From Bifidobacterium leontopitheci (GTDB lineage: Bacteria > Actinomycetota > Actinomycetes > Actinomycetales > Bifidobacteriaceae), in assembly GCF_009193355.1 (NCBI RefSeq), contig NZ_WBVT01000007.1, forward strand, positions 45,944 to 109,943: DNA of 64,000 nucleotides, read 5' to 3'. The notes under the pieces are model-generated. The model was not told the origin of the DNA. It worked only from the letters and a program-made list of their open reading frames with translations, and made no database searches. Below are positions 51,594-61,011 of the stretch, one piece after another. Numbering within the stretch: the stretch's first letter is position 1; every line of letters begins with the position of its first letter. The translations under genes were made by a program, and so were the position numbers.

Positions 51594-51628
51594 AGCGCTT
51601 ACAGGTTTTTGTAAACTTAATTTACAAA
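51594..51628. promoter_or_regulatory. Upstream operator candidates of the transporter operon
   Basis: agcgcttaca (51594-51603) resembles half of a LacI-type site. Next to it, tttgtaaa-cttaa-tttacaaa (51608-51628) is a perfect 8-bp inverted repeat. Both lie about 75-105 bp upstream of the promoter. Confidence 0.4.
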
Positions 51629-51760
51629 TAAACAAAAACATGAACGCCACATACCAATCCGGGCGAGTCGCGGCCTTGGCCGCCCCACCGCCGCCGGGAA
51701 AACCGTCCCTCCGGCGTGTCGTGCCCGCAAGCCGCCGTCGTCGGCGACGCCGACAGCACA

Positions 51761-51793
51761 AGGCCCCGCCACAGTCGTTCCGTGGTGGGGCCT
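51761..51793 (-). terminator. Hairpin terminator after trpE
   Basis: aggccccgccac (51761-51772) pairs with gtggtggggcct (51782-51793), one G-U pair, 48 bp after the trpE stop. Confidence 0.7.
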
Positions 51794-51840
51794 GCATACG
51801 TGTGTGCACCGCCGTCTGCGGCGATGCCGGTCGTTCCGCG

Positions 51841-53517
51841 TCAGCCGTTCTGCCGGCGATCGTCCTGCCCGGCGGTCGCGTCGCGCAACTGCGCCGCAAT
51901 CTGCACGGCTTCGACGCTCGCCTCGGCCTTGTTGCGCGTCTCCTGCCATTCGGTCGCAGGAACCGAGTCGAGCACGATGCCCGCTCCTGCCTGCACGCTC
52001 GCCTCATGGTCGCGCAGGAACGCGGTGCGGATGGCTATGGCCATGTCCATGTTGCCGGAGAAGTCGAAGTAGCCGACGGTGCCGCCGTAGATGCCGCGGT
52101 CGGCCGCCTCCAGCTCGTCGATGATCTCCACGGCGCGCGGCTTCGGCGCGCCGGACAGCGTGCCCGCGGGGAAGGCGGACATGAACACGTCGAACGCGGT
52201 CAGCTTGGGGTCGACGGTGCCGGTGACGGTCGAGCAGATGTGCATGATGTGGCTGAACCGCTTGATGTCCATGAGCTGGACGACCTCGACGCTGCTCGGC
52301 AGGCACACCTTGCTCAGGTCGTTGCGCGACAGGTCGACGAGCATGATGTGCTCGCTGCGCTCTTTCGGATCGGCGAGCAGCTCCTTGGCGAGCCGCTCGT
52401 CCTCCTCCGGCGTGGCGCCGCGCGGACGGGAGCCGGCGATCGGGAAGGTCATCGCATGGCCGTCGTCCACCTTGATGAGCGTCTCCGGGCTGGAGCCGAT
52501 CACGTTGAAGTCACGGCCCTGCGCGTCGGTGAGCGTCATGAAGTACATATAAGGACTCGGGTTGAGCGTGCGCAGCACCCGGTAGACGTCGAACGGGTCG
52601 GCCGGCGAGTCCAGGTCGAGCCGCTGCGAGATGACCGTCTGGAAGACGTCGCCGTCAACAATATGTCGCTTGGTCTCCTCCACCCAATGCTCATACTCGG
52701 CCTTGGTGGTGCGGAAGCGCAGCTGCGGCTGAGGCATCGAGGGGTCGAGCACGCTGACGCGCGCTTCGCCCTCGGCCGGGGTGGAGGCGTCGCGCTGCAT
52801 GGCGTCGAGCCGTGCGATGGCCTCGTCATAGGCGGCGTCGGCTCGCGTCGGACGGTCGTCCACGTTGACCGCGTTCGCGATGAGCCACACGGAACCGGAG
52901 ACATGGTCCACGACGGCGATGTCGGTCGCCAGCGCCAGCGTCATCTCGGGCTGTCCGGTCTCGTCGGGGGCGGTGCCGCGCAGCTTCGGCTCCCAATGGC
53001 GGATGGCGTCCCAGCCGACCGACCCCACGAGGCCGCTGGTCAGGTTCGGCAGCCCCTTGACGCGCGGAGCCTTCAGCAGCTTGAGCGTGGCATGGGCCAC
53101 TTCGACCACATCGCCGTGCGTGGGCACGCCGGCCGGCACCCGCCCGAGCCAGTTCGCCCGGCCGTGGTCGGAGCGCAGCTGGGCCATCGAGTTGACGCCG
53201 ATGAAGCTGTATCGGCTCCACGAGCCGCCGTATTCTGCGGATTCGAGGATGAAGGTGCCGGACCGGCCGCCGGCAAGACGCTCGTAGAACCCCACGGGGG
53301 TGAGCGAGTCGGCGAGCAGGCGGCGCACGATCGGCACCACGCGGAACCCTTCGTCGGCAAGCCGGTGGAACTGCTCGCGGCTCGGCCACGTGCCGCCCCA
53401 GTTCACGTCCTTGACGCTGCACCACGAATCGTCGGGCCTGTGCGAGGCCCCTTGGGCCGCGTCGCCGACGCCCTCGCCGTTCACGGTTCCGTCAATACGT
53501 TCGTCGTTCGCGCTCAT
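51841..53517 (-). CDS. trpE: Anthranilate synthase component I
   Basis: Converts chorismate and ammonia (from TrpG glutaminase) to anthranilate, the first step of tryptophan synthesis. 558 residues. N-terminal regulatory part with the feedback-site-like [19 protein letters not shown], then the chorismate-binding domain with [39 protein letters not shown] and [18 protein letters not shown]. TrpG is not in this window. Its ATG overlaps the hisI stop (ATGA), so it is translated with a histidine gene. A terminator follows. Confidence 0.95.
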   Translation of the reverse strand: MSANDERIDGTVNGEGVGDAAQGASHRPDDSWCSVKDVNWGGTWPSREQFHRLADEGFRVVPIVRRLLADSLTPVGFYERLAGGRSGTFILESAEYGGSWSRYSFIGVNSMAQLRSDHGRANWLGRVPAGVPTHGDVVEVAHATLKLLKAPRVKGLPNLTSGLVGSVGWDAIRHWEPKLRGTAPDETGQPEMTLALATDIAVVDHVSGSVWLIANAVNVDDRPTRADAAYDEAIARLDAMQRDASTPAEGEARVSVLDPSMPQPQLRFRTTKAEYEHWVEETKRHIVDGDVFQTVISQRLDLDSPADPFDVYRVLRTLNPSPYMYFMTLTDAQGRDFNVIGSSPETLIKVDDGHAMTFPIAGSRPRGATPEEDERLAKELLADPKERSEHIMLVDLSRNDLSKVCLPSSVEVVQLMDIKRFSHIMHICSTVTGTVDPKLTAFDVFMSAFPAGTLSGAPKPRAVEIIDELEAADRGIYGGTVGYFDFSGNMDMAIAIRTAFLRDHEASVQAGAGIVLDSVPATEWQETRNKAEASVEAVQIAAQLRDATAGQDDRRQNG

Positions 53518-53951
53518 CGTGCATCCTCCCCAAACGTCTGTTCACCCTGTCCGTCTTCCTGCGCGGGACGGTGTCCGACGACCACCGGCAGCGGGCCGCC
53601 CTGCTCGAAGCAGGACCGCTTGCCGGTGTGGCAGGCCGCGCCCACCTGGTCGACCTCCACGAGGATCGCGTCGCCGTCGCAGTCCAGCGAGAGCGCTTTG
53701 ACATACTGCACATGCCCTGACGTGTCGCCCTTGCGCCAGTACTCCTGACGCGAGCGCGACCAGAAGGTCACCCGTCCGGTGGTGAGGGTGCGGCGCAGCG
53801 CCTCGTCGTTCATATAGCCGACCATGAGCACCTCGCGGGTGTCGTACTGCTGGATGACAGCGGCCACCAGACCCTTCGCGTCGCGCTTCAGCCGCGCCGC
53901 GATGCGGGGGTCGAGCGTCGTCGTGTTGTCATAGGCCATTTCGTCAGTCAT
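53514..53951 (-). CDS. hisI: Phosphoribosyl-AMP cyclohydrolase
   Basis: Opens the ring of phosphoribosyl-AMP, the third step of histidine synthesis. 145 residues, the stand-alone cyclohydrolase without a fused HisE domain. Metal-binding CDGDAI and CHTGKRSCF are present, as are VGYMNDEAL and [19 protein letters not shown]. Start at 53951; 78 bp downstream of hisF and overlapping trpE by 4 bp. Confidence 0.95.
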   Translation of the reverse strand: MTDEMAYDNTTTLDPRIAARLKRDAKGLVAAVIQQYDTREVLMVGYMNDEALRRTLTTGRVTFWSRSRQEYWRKGDTSGHVQYVKALSLDCDGDAILVEVDQVGAACHTGKRSCFEQGGPLPVVVGHRPAQEDGQGEQTFGEDAR

Positions 53952-54029
53952 GATGTCGTTATTCCTTTATGTCTTTCCCTTGATACCGAACAGAGAACCG
54001 CCGGCAACGTTGTTACGGCAACGCCGCGG

Positions 54030-54803
54030 TCACAGCCTGACCGTGTAGCCGGCCTGCCGCAGCGCCTCCTTGACCTCGCGGATGGAGACCAAACCGTAGT
54101 GGAAGATCGAAGCCGCGAGCACGGCGTCGGCGCCGGCCTCGATGGCGGGCGGAAAATCGGACGCCTTGCCTGCGCCACCGGATGCGATGATGGGGATGCT
54201 GACCTCCTTGCGCACCGCCCGGATCATCTCGAGGTCGAAGCCGGACTGCGTGCCGTCGGCGTCCATGGAATTGAGGAGAATCTCGCCTGCGCCCAGCTCT
54301 TCGGCCCGTTTGACCCACCAGATCGCGTCGATGCCGGTGGACTTGCGCCCGCCCATCGTCGTCACCTCGAAACCGGACTTCGTGTGCCGCTCGCCTTTCT
54401 CACGTCGCGCGTCGACGGAGAGGACCAGCACCTGGTTGCCGAAGCGTTCGGCCACGCGGCTGATCAGCGACGGGTCGTTGATGGCCGCGGTGTTGACGCC
54501 GACCTTGTCCGCGCCGCAGCGCAGCAGCGAGTCCACGTCCTCGGGCGTGCGCACGCCGCCGCCCACCGTCATCGGGATGAACACCTGTTCGGCGGTGCGG
54601 CTGACCACATCGACCATGGTCTGCCGGTGCGAACTGGACGCGGTGACGTCAAGGAACGTGATCTCGTCGGCGCCCTGACGGTAGTACTCCCCCGCCAGTT
54701 CGACCGGGTCGCCGGCGTCGCGCAGGTTCTCGAAATGCACGCCTTTGACCACACGGCCCGCGTCGACGTCCAGACAAGGTATGACTCTCACGGCCAGCGA
54801 CAT
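54030..54803 (-). CDS. hisF: Imidazole glycerol phosphate synthase cyclase subunit
   Basis: With HisH it makes imidazole glycerol phosphate and AICAR in histidine synthesis. 257 residues of a TIM barrel. Catalytic Asp in [15 protein letters not shown] (N-terminus) and in VLSVDARRE; phosphate loops in [11 protein letters not shown] and [14 protein letters not shown] at 54803 with gagggga ahead. First gene of the hisF-hisI-trpE unit; HisH is not in the window. Confidence 0.96.
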   Translation of the reverse strand: MSLAVRVIPCLDVDAGRVVKGVHFENLRDAGDPVELAGEYYRQGADEITFLDVTASSSHRQTMVDVVSRTAEQVFIPMTVGGGVRTPEDVDSLLRCGADKVGVNTAAINDPSLISRVAERFGNQVLVLSVDARREKGERHTKSGFEVTTMGGRKSTGIDAIWWVKRAEELGAGEILLNSMDADGTQSGFDLEMIRAVRKEVSIPIIASGGAGKASDFPPAIEAGADAVLAASIFHYGLVSIREVKEALRQAGYTVRL

Positions 54804-54928
54804 GTTGCTCCCCTCATGGTTGTGGATGCTTGCAGCAGCTCCTCCAAGGGTAGCGACTGCCCGTTACAGAAGCCGGCGGGCGTATTGCGTTGCGAGATGG
54901 CTTGCCTACGCCGACGCGCCCGCTGCCG

Positions 54929-56443
54929 TCAGCGGCGCGGCCTGCGGCGGGCGTTGCGGATGCGGATCAGGGACACCGCCACGCTCGTCAGCAGCAATGC
55001 GGCTGCGAGCGCGGCGACCGTTGCGATCGCCGCGCCGGTCTTCGCCATCGTGCCGTACTGTTCGTAGACCGGCGTCTTGCCCATCGACTGCGCGACCTGC
55101 TGTTGCAGTGCGGTGCGCCTGACCGTGCCGGCGCCGCTCCCCTGCTGCAGTGTGGTGGAGCCGGTACTGCCGGTGCCGGATTGGTGGGTGCCGCCGGTGC
55201 CGGCGCTGCCATTGTTGCTGCTGTTTTGACCGCCGCCGTTGTCGTTGTTGCCGCCGTTGCCATTATCACCGCTGCCGCCGGACGTGCCGACTTTAGCCCA
55301 GCGGGCCGTATAAGTGGCGTCGTGCCGCACGGGGAGCAGACGGTTGAAACGGCTGCCGTCCGCGGCGTACCAGCCGTCGAGACGGTATCCCTTCGGCGGT
55401 TCGGGCGAGGGGATCTGGCTGCCGAGCAGCCACATGCCGCGGATCACGGTCGCCGTGCTCCGCTGCGCGCGACCCTGCTCGTCGGTCCACTGGAAAGTGA
55501 CGGTGACGTGCAGGCCGTCGTCATGATTCGCATCCTGCCGTTCCAGCGTAGCATCAAGATGCATGGTCCAGCCTTCCGCCCTGCCGCCGGCAAGGTCAGG
55601 CGCGTATGTGGCGCCGGTGGGGCGGTCGGTCCAGCCGGTGATGCTGTACCCGTGGGGGACCATGAGGTCGATGGCGCCTTTCTTCGCCGCCAATGCATCG
55701 GACAGCGGGGAGCCGGCATCGACCCTCTGGGTGACGACCAGCGCGCCGACCGAAAACACGACCAGCGTCTTTGTGGCCTGGATGCTCGGCACCGCGAAGA
55801 ACGTCGTGTCGAGACGCGCCGTTCCGGCATCGGACAGGTCGGCGCGGTAGGTGTGCAGTCCGGCTCGCCATCCCGTGATGCTGATGTTCGACGGGAGCCG
55901 GGATGCGATGTCGTCACGCACCGTCGCATACGCGTCGGCGAAGGTCGTTCCGCGGTCCACACGGGTGGTGACAATCGCGTTGGTGCTCGGTATCACGAAG
56001 TTGACGCGCACCTGCCTGCCGACGTGCGGAAGCTGCGGCAGACGCTGCGCCAGTACGGCGGTGAACGTGACATGCGCCTGCCCGCTCAGCGTGGCGCCGA
56101 TCAGGTCTGCCGAATAGGTGACGCCCAGTGATGACTTCCATGCGACGATGACATAGCCGTCCGGCACATTCAGCTGGGAGTCGTCAGGCACGGTCACCGT
56201 GACGGACCGCGTATAGGTCCTGGTGACGGAGACGGCATGGCCGTTCACCATGAAGGTCACGACCGTGGTGTGTGTCCGGGACGCCGCATCGTCATCCTGT
56301 GCGGCTGGTGCCGTCGCCGAGGCCGCCTCGCGCTCTTCAGGCGACGTCTCGTCGGCGGCGGCCGAACCGGATGCCAGCATGGTCATGCACAGCGCCGCGG
56401 ATACGATGGCCGCAAGGATCCGTCCCGGCGTGGTTCGTTTCAT
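54929..56443 (-). CDS. Secreted surface protein with bacterial repeat-type domains and C-terminal anchor
   Basis: 504 residues. Signal peptide (ILAAIVSAALCMTMLASGSAAA), then three or four related modules with GW/TGW turns (VIAWKSSLGVTYSADL, ITGWRAGLHTYRADLS, ITGWTDRPTGATYAPDL, LDGWYAADGSRFNRLL). These resemble the beta-grasp InlB-type repeat of Gram-positive surface proteins. A Gly/Asn/Ser-rich linker (about 390-430) and the C-terminus follow: MAKTG, a hydrophobic helix and RIRNARRRPRR. The tail is built like a sortase signal, but Pro of LPxTG is replaced by Ala. Function unknown, possibly adhesion. Start at 56443, seven bases after agggg. Confidence 0.82.
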   Translation of the reverse strand: MKRTTPGRILAAIVSAALCMTMLASGSAAADETSPEEREAASATAPAAQDDDAASRTHTTVVTFMVNGHAVSVTRTYTRSVTVTVPDDSQLNVPDGYVIVAWKSSLGVTYSADLIGATLSGQAHVTFTAVLAQRLPQLPHVGRQVRVNFVIPSTNAIVTTRVDRGTTFADAYATVRDDIASRLPSNISITGWRAGLHTYRADLSDAGTARLDTTFFAVPSIQATKTLVVFSVGALVVTQRVDAGSPLSDALAAKKGAIDLMVPHGYSITGWTDRPTGATYAPDLAGGRAEGWTMHLDATLERQDANHDDGLHVTVTFQWTDEQGRAQRSTATVIRGMWLLGSQIPSPEPPKGYRLDGWYAADGSRFNRLLPVRHDATYTARWAKVGTSGGSGDNGNGGNNDNGGGQNSSNNGSAGTGGTHQSGTGSTGSTTLQQGSGAGTVRRTALQQQVAQSMGKTPVYEQYGTMAKTGAAIATVAALAAALLLTSVAVSLIRIRNARRRPRR

Positions 56444-56687
56444 CATGATGCCCCTTGTACGCTCTCCGACACGCAATACGACAGCGCGCCTATTTTCATC
56501 TCCCTGTGATAGCACTCGGTCAGGTCACTGCGCACACGCCGGTTGGATCATGACACGGGGAACAGCCGAATACGTATGCCATCGTGTCGTTTGTATGGTT
56601 TCCTGCATTGCCGGACGAACGCGGCCGATGATGGCACCGTCGCGACGGCATCGGCCTGGTTGAGGAGCACGGCGTACACTGTGTGCC

Positions 56688-57101
56688 ATGAACGGAAGGA
56701 AGAACAACACCGTCAAGCGCGATGCCGATGATGACACCGATGATGCCGTCGATATTGACACCGGCGCCTCTGTCGTTGACAGTGACGCCGTGGACCGTTC
56801 GAACGCCGCGGACGTTTCGGTCAGCGACATTCAGGCGAAGGATGAGGATGTGGAGCTCAGCGCCGATGCCGTGAGGCAGCTGAGCGCCGTCGCTGTGGTT
56901 CTGGGTGTCGTCGGCATCGTGTTGTGCTTCGTGCCGGGGGTTCCGTTGCTGTACGCGCTGATTGCCGGCATCGTGGCGGCGGTCCTGGGATTGGTGAACT
57001 GCCTGTCCGCCTCGGTCATCCATGATTCGCATGTGCGCATCGCCGCGGCGGCCGGCGCCATCGCCGGCGCCGTGGCGATTGCCGTGTCATTGATCCTGTA
57101 G
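56688..57101 (+). CDS. Small membrane protein with acidic N-terminus
   Basis: 137 residues, unknown. Residues 1-60 are hydrophilic and very Asp-rich (DADDDTDDAVDIDT). Three hydrophobic segments follow (AVAVVLGVVGIVLCFVPG, YALIAGIVAAVLGLVNCL, AAAAGAIAGAVAIAVSLIL). Similar DUF4190-like small membrane proteins are common in Actinobacteria. The start follows gaacgg-type sequence only weakly (ggaag is downstream of the ATG), so the start is uncertain. It is convergent with rlmN, whose stop is 28 bp away. Confidence 0.65.
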   Translation: MNGRKNNTVKRDADDDTDDAVDIDTGASVVDSDAVDRSNAADVSVSDIQAKDEDVELSADAVRQLSAVAVVLGVVGIVLCFVPGVPLLYALIAGIVAAVLGLVNCLSASVIHDSHVRIAAAAGAIAGAVAIAVSLIL

Positions 57102-57129
57102 CCGCAGTGGTGCGGCGCGGCGTCAACGG

Positions 57130-58368
57130 TCAGGAGGCCGAGCGGAACGCCTCGCGCGTCTTGGCCGCAAGCTGGCCGCAGGCGCCGTCGATGTCGGAGC
57201 CTCGCGTGTCGCGCAGCGTGGCGGTGATGCCCGCCCGATGCAGGATGTCGAGGAACCGCTGCTCATCCTCCGGCTTGGACGCGGTCCACCGTGAACCTTC
57301 GACCGGATTGAGCGGGATGGGGTTGACGTGCACCCAATCGTCGCCGTAATGGTTGAGTCGCTTGGCGAGCAGCCGCGCGTGTTCGGCCTGGTCGTTGATG
57401 CCGCGCATGAGCGCGTACTCGATGCTGACACGGCGCTTCGAGGCGAGGAAGTAGTCGTGCGCGGCGTCCAGCACCTGCGTGGTGTTGAACCGTCGATTCA
57501 TCGGCACCAGCTCGTCGCGCAGCTCATCGCTCGGCGCATGCAACGAGACCGCCAGACGCACGGGCAGCCCCTCTTCGGCCAGCTTCCTGATGCCGGGGAC
57601 GACGCCGACGGTCGAGACGGTGATGTTGCGCGCGGAGATGCCGAATCCTTCGGGCGGCATGGCGCTGATCTGCCGGACCGCGGACAGTACGGCGCGGTAG
57701 TTGCCCATCGGCTCGCCCATGCCCATGAACACGATGTTGCTCAATCGTCCCGGGCCGCCGGCGACCTCGCCGTCGCGCATCATGCGGGCGGCGACGCGCA
57801 CCTGTTCGAGGATCTCGCCGGTGGACATGTTGCGGGTGAGGCCGAGCTTGCCGGTGGCGCAGAACGGGCAGCCCATGCCGCAGCCCACCTGACTGGAGAT
57901 GCACAGCGTGGTGCGGTTCGGGTAGCGCATGAGCACGGATTCGATGTGGGAGCCGTCGAACAGGCACCACAGGGTCTTGATGGTGGTGCCCTGGTCGGCG
58001 ACCTGCCTGGTGACCTCGGTGATCAGCGAGGGGAAGAACGCGTCGACGATGTCGGCACGGCTGGCGGCCGGCAGGTCGGTGAACGCGTCGGTCTCGGTCT
58101 CCAGACGGCCGAAGTAATGGTTGGCGAGCTGCTTGACGCGGAACTTCGGCAGTCCGAGCTCCTTCGCCTTGGCGATGCGCTCGTCCACGCCCATGTCGGA
58201 GAACTGCACCGGCGGCTTGCCGCGGCGTGCATGGTCCTTCGACAGCACATCGCGGAACGCGCCCTTGTCGCCGGGGGTGATGCCCGACTCCGGCCGGTCG
58301 GCGGCCACCGTCGCGTGCTCCGCACTAATCGTCTTGTCGTCCTGTGTCACGATGTTCTCCTCCTCCAT
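57130..58368 (-). CDS. rlmN: 23S rRNA (adenine2503-C2)-methyltransferase
   Basis: Radical-SAM enzyme methylating A2503 of 23S rRNA and A37 of some tRNAs. 412 residues from the ATG at 58368. The iron-sulfur motif is CGMGCPFC; the C-terminal Cys in DIDGACGQLA and VGCG form the reaction cysteine pair. GMGEPMGNY and ISARNITVSTVGV are also typical. A GTG seven codons in (58350) has ggaggagaacatc directly ahead and may be the true start. It lies 42 bp downstream of cdsA. Confidence 0.95.
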   Translation of the reverse strand: MEEENIVTQDDKTISAEHATVAADRPESGITPGDKGAFRDVLSKDHARRGKPPVQFSDMGVDERIAKAKELGLPKFRVKQLANHYFGRLETETDAFTDLPAASRADIVDAFFPSLITEVTRQVADQGTTIKTLWCLFDGSHIESVLMRYPNRTTLCISSQVGCGMGCPFCATGKLGLTRNMSTGEILEQVRVAARMMRDGEVAGGPGRLSNIVFMGMGEPMGNYRAVLSAVRQISAMPPEGFGISARNITVSTVGVVPGIRKLAEEGLPVRLAVSLHAPSDELRDELVPMNRRFNTTQVLDAAHDYFLASKRRVSIEYALMRGINDQAEHARLLAKRLNHYGDDWVHVNPIPLNPVEGSRWTASKPEDEQRFLDILHRAGITATLRDTRGSDIDGACGQLAAKTREAFRSAS

Positions 58369-58410
58369 GTCGTGTGCCTCTTGTGTTGCCTTATCCTGCT
58401 GCCGTACCCG

Positions 58411-59400
58411 TTACAGGCCGGTGACCCACAGCAACGTCACCAGGAACGGCGCGCACATGAGGATGGAATCGACGCGGTCCATCACGCCGCCGTGGCCTTT
58501 GAGCAGGTGGCCCATGTCCTTGATGCCGATATCTCGCTTGAGCATGGACGCGCACAGGTCGCCGAACGTGCCTGCCACGCCGACCAGCACGCCCGCGACG
58601 ATCGGCACCCACCAGCGTGACACCCACATCGAGCCGTCATACGTGCAGGCGAACACGGCGAACGCGCCAATCATGGCGAACAGGATGGAGCCAAGCAGGC
58701 CTTCGACGGACTTCTTGGGCGAGATGCGCGGGGACAGCTTGTGCTTGCCGAACCACGCGCCGAAGAACAGGCCGCCGGTGTCGCTCAGCGCCGGAAGGAA
58801 CACGAGCGTGATCGCATGGGCGACCGGATGGCCGTTGAACACGAGCGACAGGATGATGCAGCTGGCCAGCACGGGGATGTACAGCACCGTGAGCACTGAG
58901 ACGGCGACGTGCGAAAGCCTGCTGTGATGCAGCTCACCGCTGGCATGGTTGAACGACGACTCCTCACGCGCGGAGGCGTCGCTGCTGGACAGTTTCGATG
59001 CCACGGCGAGCGATAGGCGGTTGCCGAAGCTGAACCGCGCGGTCGCAAGCACCGTGACGAGCATGAGCGTGGCCATGGTCAGCAATGCCATGGTGCTGAA
59101 ATGGTAGGGGCTGTAGTAGGTGCCGAGCAGGATGCCCGCCGAGCACAGCCAGAGGGCGACCACCGGGATGTGGAGCCCGACGGTGGCGAAATCCACGCGC
59201 AGCTCCCACAGCGCGAGCACCATGAACACGACGATCAGCGCGACGAACACGTCGATGCGTATCAGCAGGCTGGCAAGAATCAGCGCGATGAGCACGACCG
59301 CAGTGCCGATGGCCTGAGGCATGTTCCGGCCGGTCTTTTTGTTGATGTTCGCAAGGGCCTCCTCGGCCTCCTCATGAAGCTGGTCGTTGCTGCGTTCCAT
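58411..59400 (-). CDS. cdsA: Phosphatidate cytidylyltransferase
   Basis: Makes CDP-diacylglycerol, the precursor of membrane phospholipids. 329 residues with about eight membrane helices after a charged 30-residue N-terminus. The family signature lies near the end, KRDIGIKDMGHLLKGHGGVMDRVDS, with the metal-binding Asp/Asp. GLFFGAWFGKHKLSPRISPKKSVEG is also diagnostic. Start at 59400 with gaggtt; the longer upstream frame is rejected. It lies between frr and rlmN. Confidence 0.94.
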   Translation of the reverse strand: MERSNDQLHEEAEEALANINKKTGRNMPQAIGTAVVLIALILASLLIRIDVFVALIVVFMVLALWELRVDFATVGLHIPVVALWLCSAGILLGTYYSPYHFSTMALLTMATLMLVTVLATARFSFGNRLSLAVASKLSSSDASAREESSFNHASGELHHSRLSHVAVSVLTVLYIPVLASCIILSLVFNGHPVAHAITLVFLPALSDTGGLFFGAWFGKHKLSPRISPKKSVEGLLGSILFAMIGAFAVFACTYDGSMWVSRWWVPIVAGVLVGVAGTFGDLCASMLKRDIGIKDMGHLLKGHGGVMDRVDSILMCAPFLVTLLWVTGL

Positions 59401-59554
59401 GAATAACCTCACCGCCTGCCTGCTGTGTCGTGTGCCGTGCTGATCTGCCTGAAGCCGGCGAAAAGCCGGACGGGGCAAGGCTGCGATGCCTAGCACGTCC
59501 GGCTTTCCAATGGTTCCTCGTATGCCATGTCGATCCGATTCGGTGGATGCCGAA

Positions 59555-60109
59555 TCAGACCTCCATGATCTCCTTCTGCTTGGTCTCGAGCAGGGAGTCG
59601 AGCTGGTCAGTGACCTGCTTGGTGACCTTGTCGAGCTCCTTGAGGAGACGATCGCCCTCGTCCTCGCCCATCTCGCCGTCCTTGACGGCCTTGTCGATGG
59701 TCTCCTTGGTCTTGCGGCGGATGTTGCGCACCGCCACCTTGCCGTCCTCGGACTTGCCCTTGGCGAGCTTCACGTACTCCTTGCGGCGTTCGCTCGTCAG
59801 CTCCGGCATGGTGATGCGGATGACGTTGCCGTCACGGTTCGGGTTGACGCCGAGGTCGGAGTCGCGTAGCGCCTTCTCGACCTTGCTGGCCTGGGAGACG
59901 TCGAACGGGGTGACGGACAGGGTGCGCGGCTCGGGAACGCCGATGGACGCGACGGCCTTCAGCGGCGTCGGGGCGCCGTAGTAGTCGACGACGATGCCGT
60001 TGAGCAGCGCCGGGTTGGCACGGCCGGTGCGGATGCCGGCGAAGTTCTCCTTGGTGTTCTCCACCGTCTTCGCCATCTGCTCCTTGGCCTGATCGACAAG
60101 GTTTGCCAT
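59555..60109 (-). CDS. frr: Ribosome recycling factor
   Basis: Splits the post-termination ribosome with EF-G. 184 residues, the normal length: IRTGRANPALLNGIVVDYYG, LSVTPFDVS, NRDGNVIRITMPELTSERRKEYVKLAK and the C-terminal helix LKELDKVTKQVTDQLDSLLETKQKEIMEV. ATG at 60109 with aaaggagc. Follows pyrH by 61 bp on the same strand. Confidence 0.97.
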   Translation of the reverse strand: MANLVDQAKEQMAKTVENTKENFAGIRTGRANPALLNGIVVDYYGAPTPLKAVASIGVPEPRTLSVTPFDVSQASKVEKALRDSDLGVNPNRDGNVIRITMPELTSERRKEYVKLAKGKSEDGKVAVRNIRRKTKETIDKAVKDGEMGEDEGDRLLKELDKVTKQVTDQLDSLLETKQKEIMEV

Positions 60110-60170
60110 GATTGTTGCTCCTTTGTGTGATGTTCCTCGTTGAATGGGAGATTCGTTATGGTCCCCGCCG

Positions 60171-60917
60171 TCAGGCGAGCGTGGAGTCGCCGGCCGAGAC
60201 GAGCGTTCCGATGGGCTCGCCGACCAGGGCGCGGGTCACGTTGCCCGGCTCCTCAAGGCCGAACACGCGGATGCGCTGCTTGTTGTCGCGGGCCATGGAC
60301 AGCGCGGAGGCGTCCATGACGGCCAGATTGTCGACCAGCGCCTTGTTGTAGCTCAGCGTGGCAAAGCGCTTGGCCTCGGGATCCTTGCGCGGGTCGGCGG
60401 TGTACACGCCGTCGACGCCGTTCTTGCCCATGAGCACCTCATCGCAGTGGATCTCCAGCGAACGCTGGATGGAGACGGTGTCGGTGGAGAAGTACGGCAT
60501 GCCGGCACCCGCGCCGAAGATGACCACGCGGCCCTTCTCGAGGTGGCGGATGGCCTTGAGCGGAATGTACGGCTCGGCGACCTGGCCCATGGTGATGGCG
60601 GTCTGCACACGCGTGGACTGGCCCTCCTGCTCCAGGAAATCCTGCAGCGCAAGGCAGTTCATGACGGTGCCGAGCATGCCCATGTAGTCGCCGCGGGAAC
60701 GATCGATGCCGGCCTGCTGCAGTTCGGCGCCGCGGAAGAAGTTGCCGCCGCCGGTCACGATGGCCACCTGCACGCCCTGTTCGACCGCGGGAACAATCTC
60801 CTCGGCGATACGACGAATGACCTTCGTGTCGATGCCAACCTTGCCGCCGCCGAACGCCTCGCCCGAAAGCTTGAGCAACACCCTGCGGGTCTTGGCCGTC
60901 GCTGCTTCGCTTGCCAT
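60171..60917 (-). CDS. pyrH: Uridylate kinase
   Basis: Phosphorylates UMP to UDP with ATP; hexameric amino-acid-kinase fold, unlike eukaryotic UMP kinases. 248 residues. [45 protein letters not shown] and [14 protein letters not shown] are the signature stretches. ATG at 60917 with gaaaggc. The neighbours rpsB, tsf and frr match the conserved bacterial order, apart from one hydrolase gene between tsf and pyrH. Confidence 0.97.
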   Translation of the reverse strand: MASEAATAKTRRVLLKLSGEAFGGGKVGIDTKVIRRIAEEIVPAVEQGVQVAIVTGGGNFFRGAELQQAGIDRSRGDYMGMLGTVMNCLALQDFLEQEGQSTRVQTAITMGQVAEPYIPLKAIRHLEKGRVVIFGAGAGMPYFSTDTVSIQRSLEIHCDEVLMGKNGVDGVYTADPRKDPEAKRFATLSYNKALVDNLAVMDASALSMARDNKQRIRVFGLEEPGNVTRALVGEPIGTLVSAGDSTLA

Positions 60918-61011
60918 ATTCAGCCTTTCTGATGACGGGTCCCGGACTCCTCATGTCATCCGGAACCTCACAATGCACTGTCTATCAGGTTATCCGTTCA
61001 TGACGACACTG

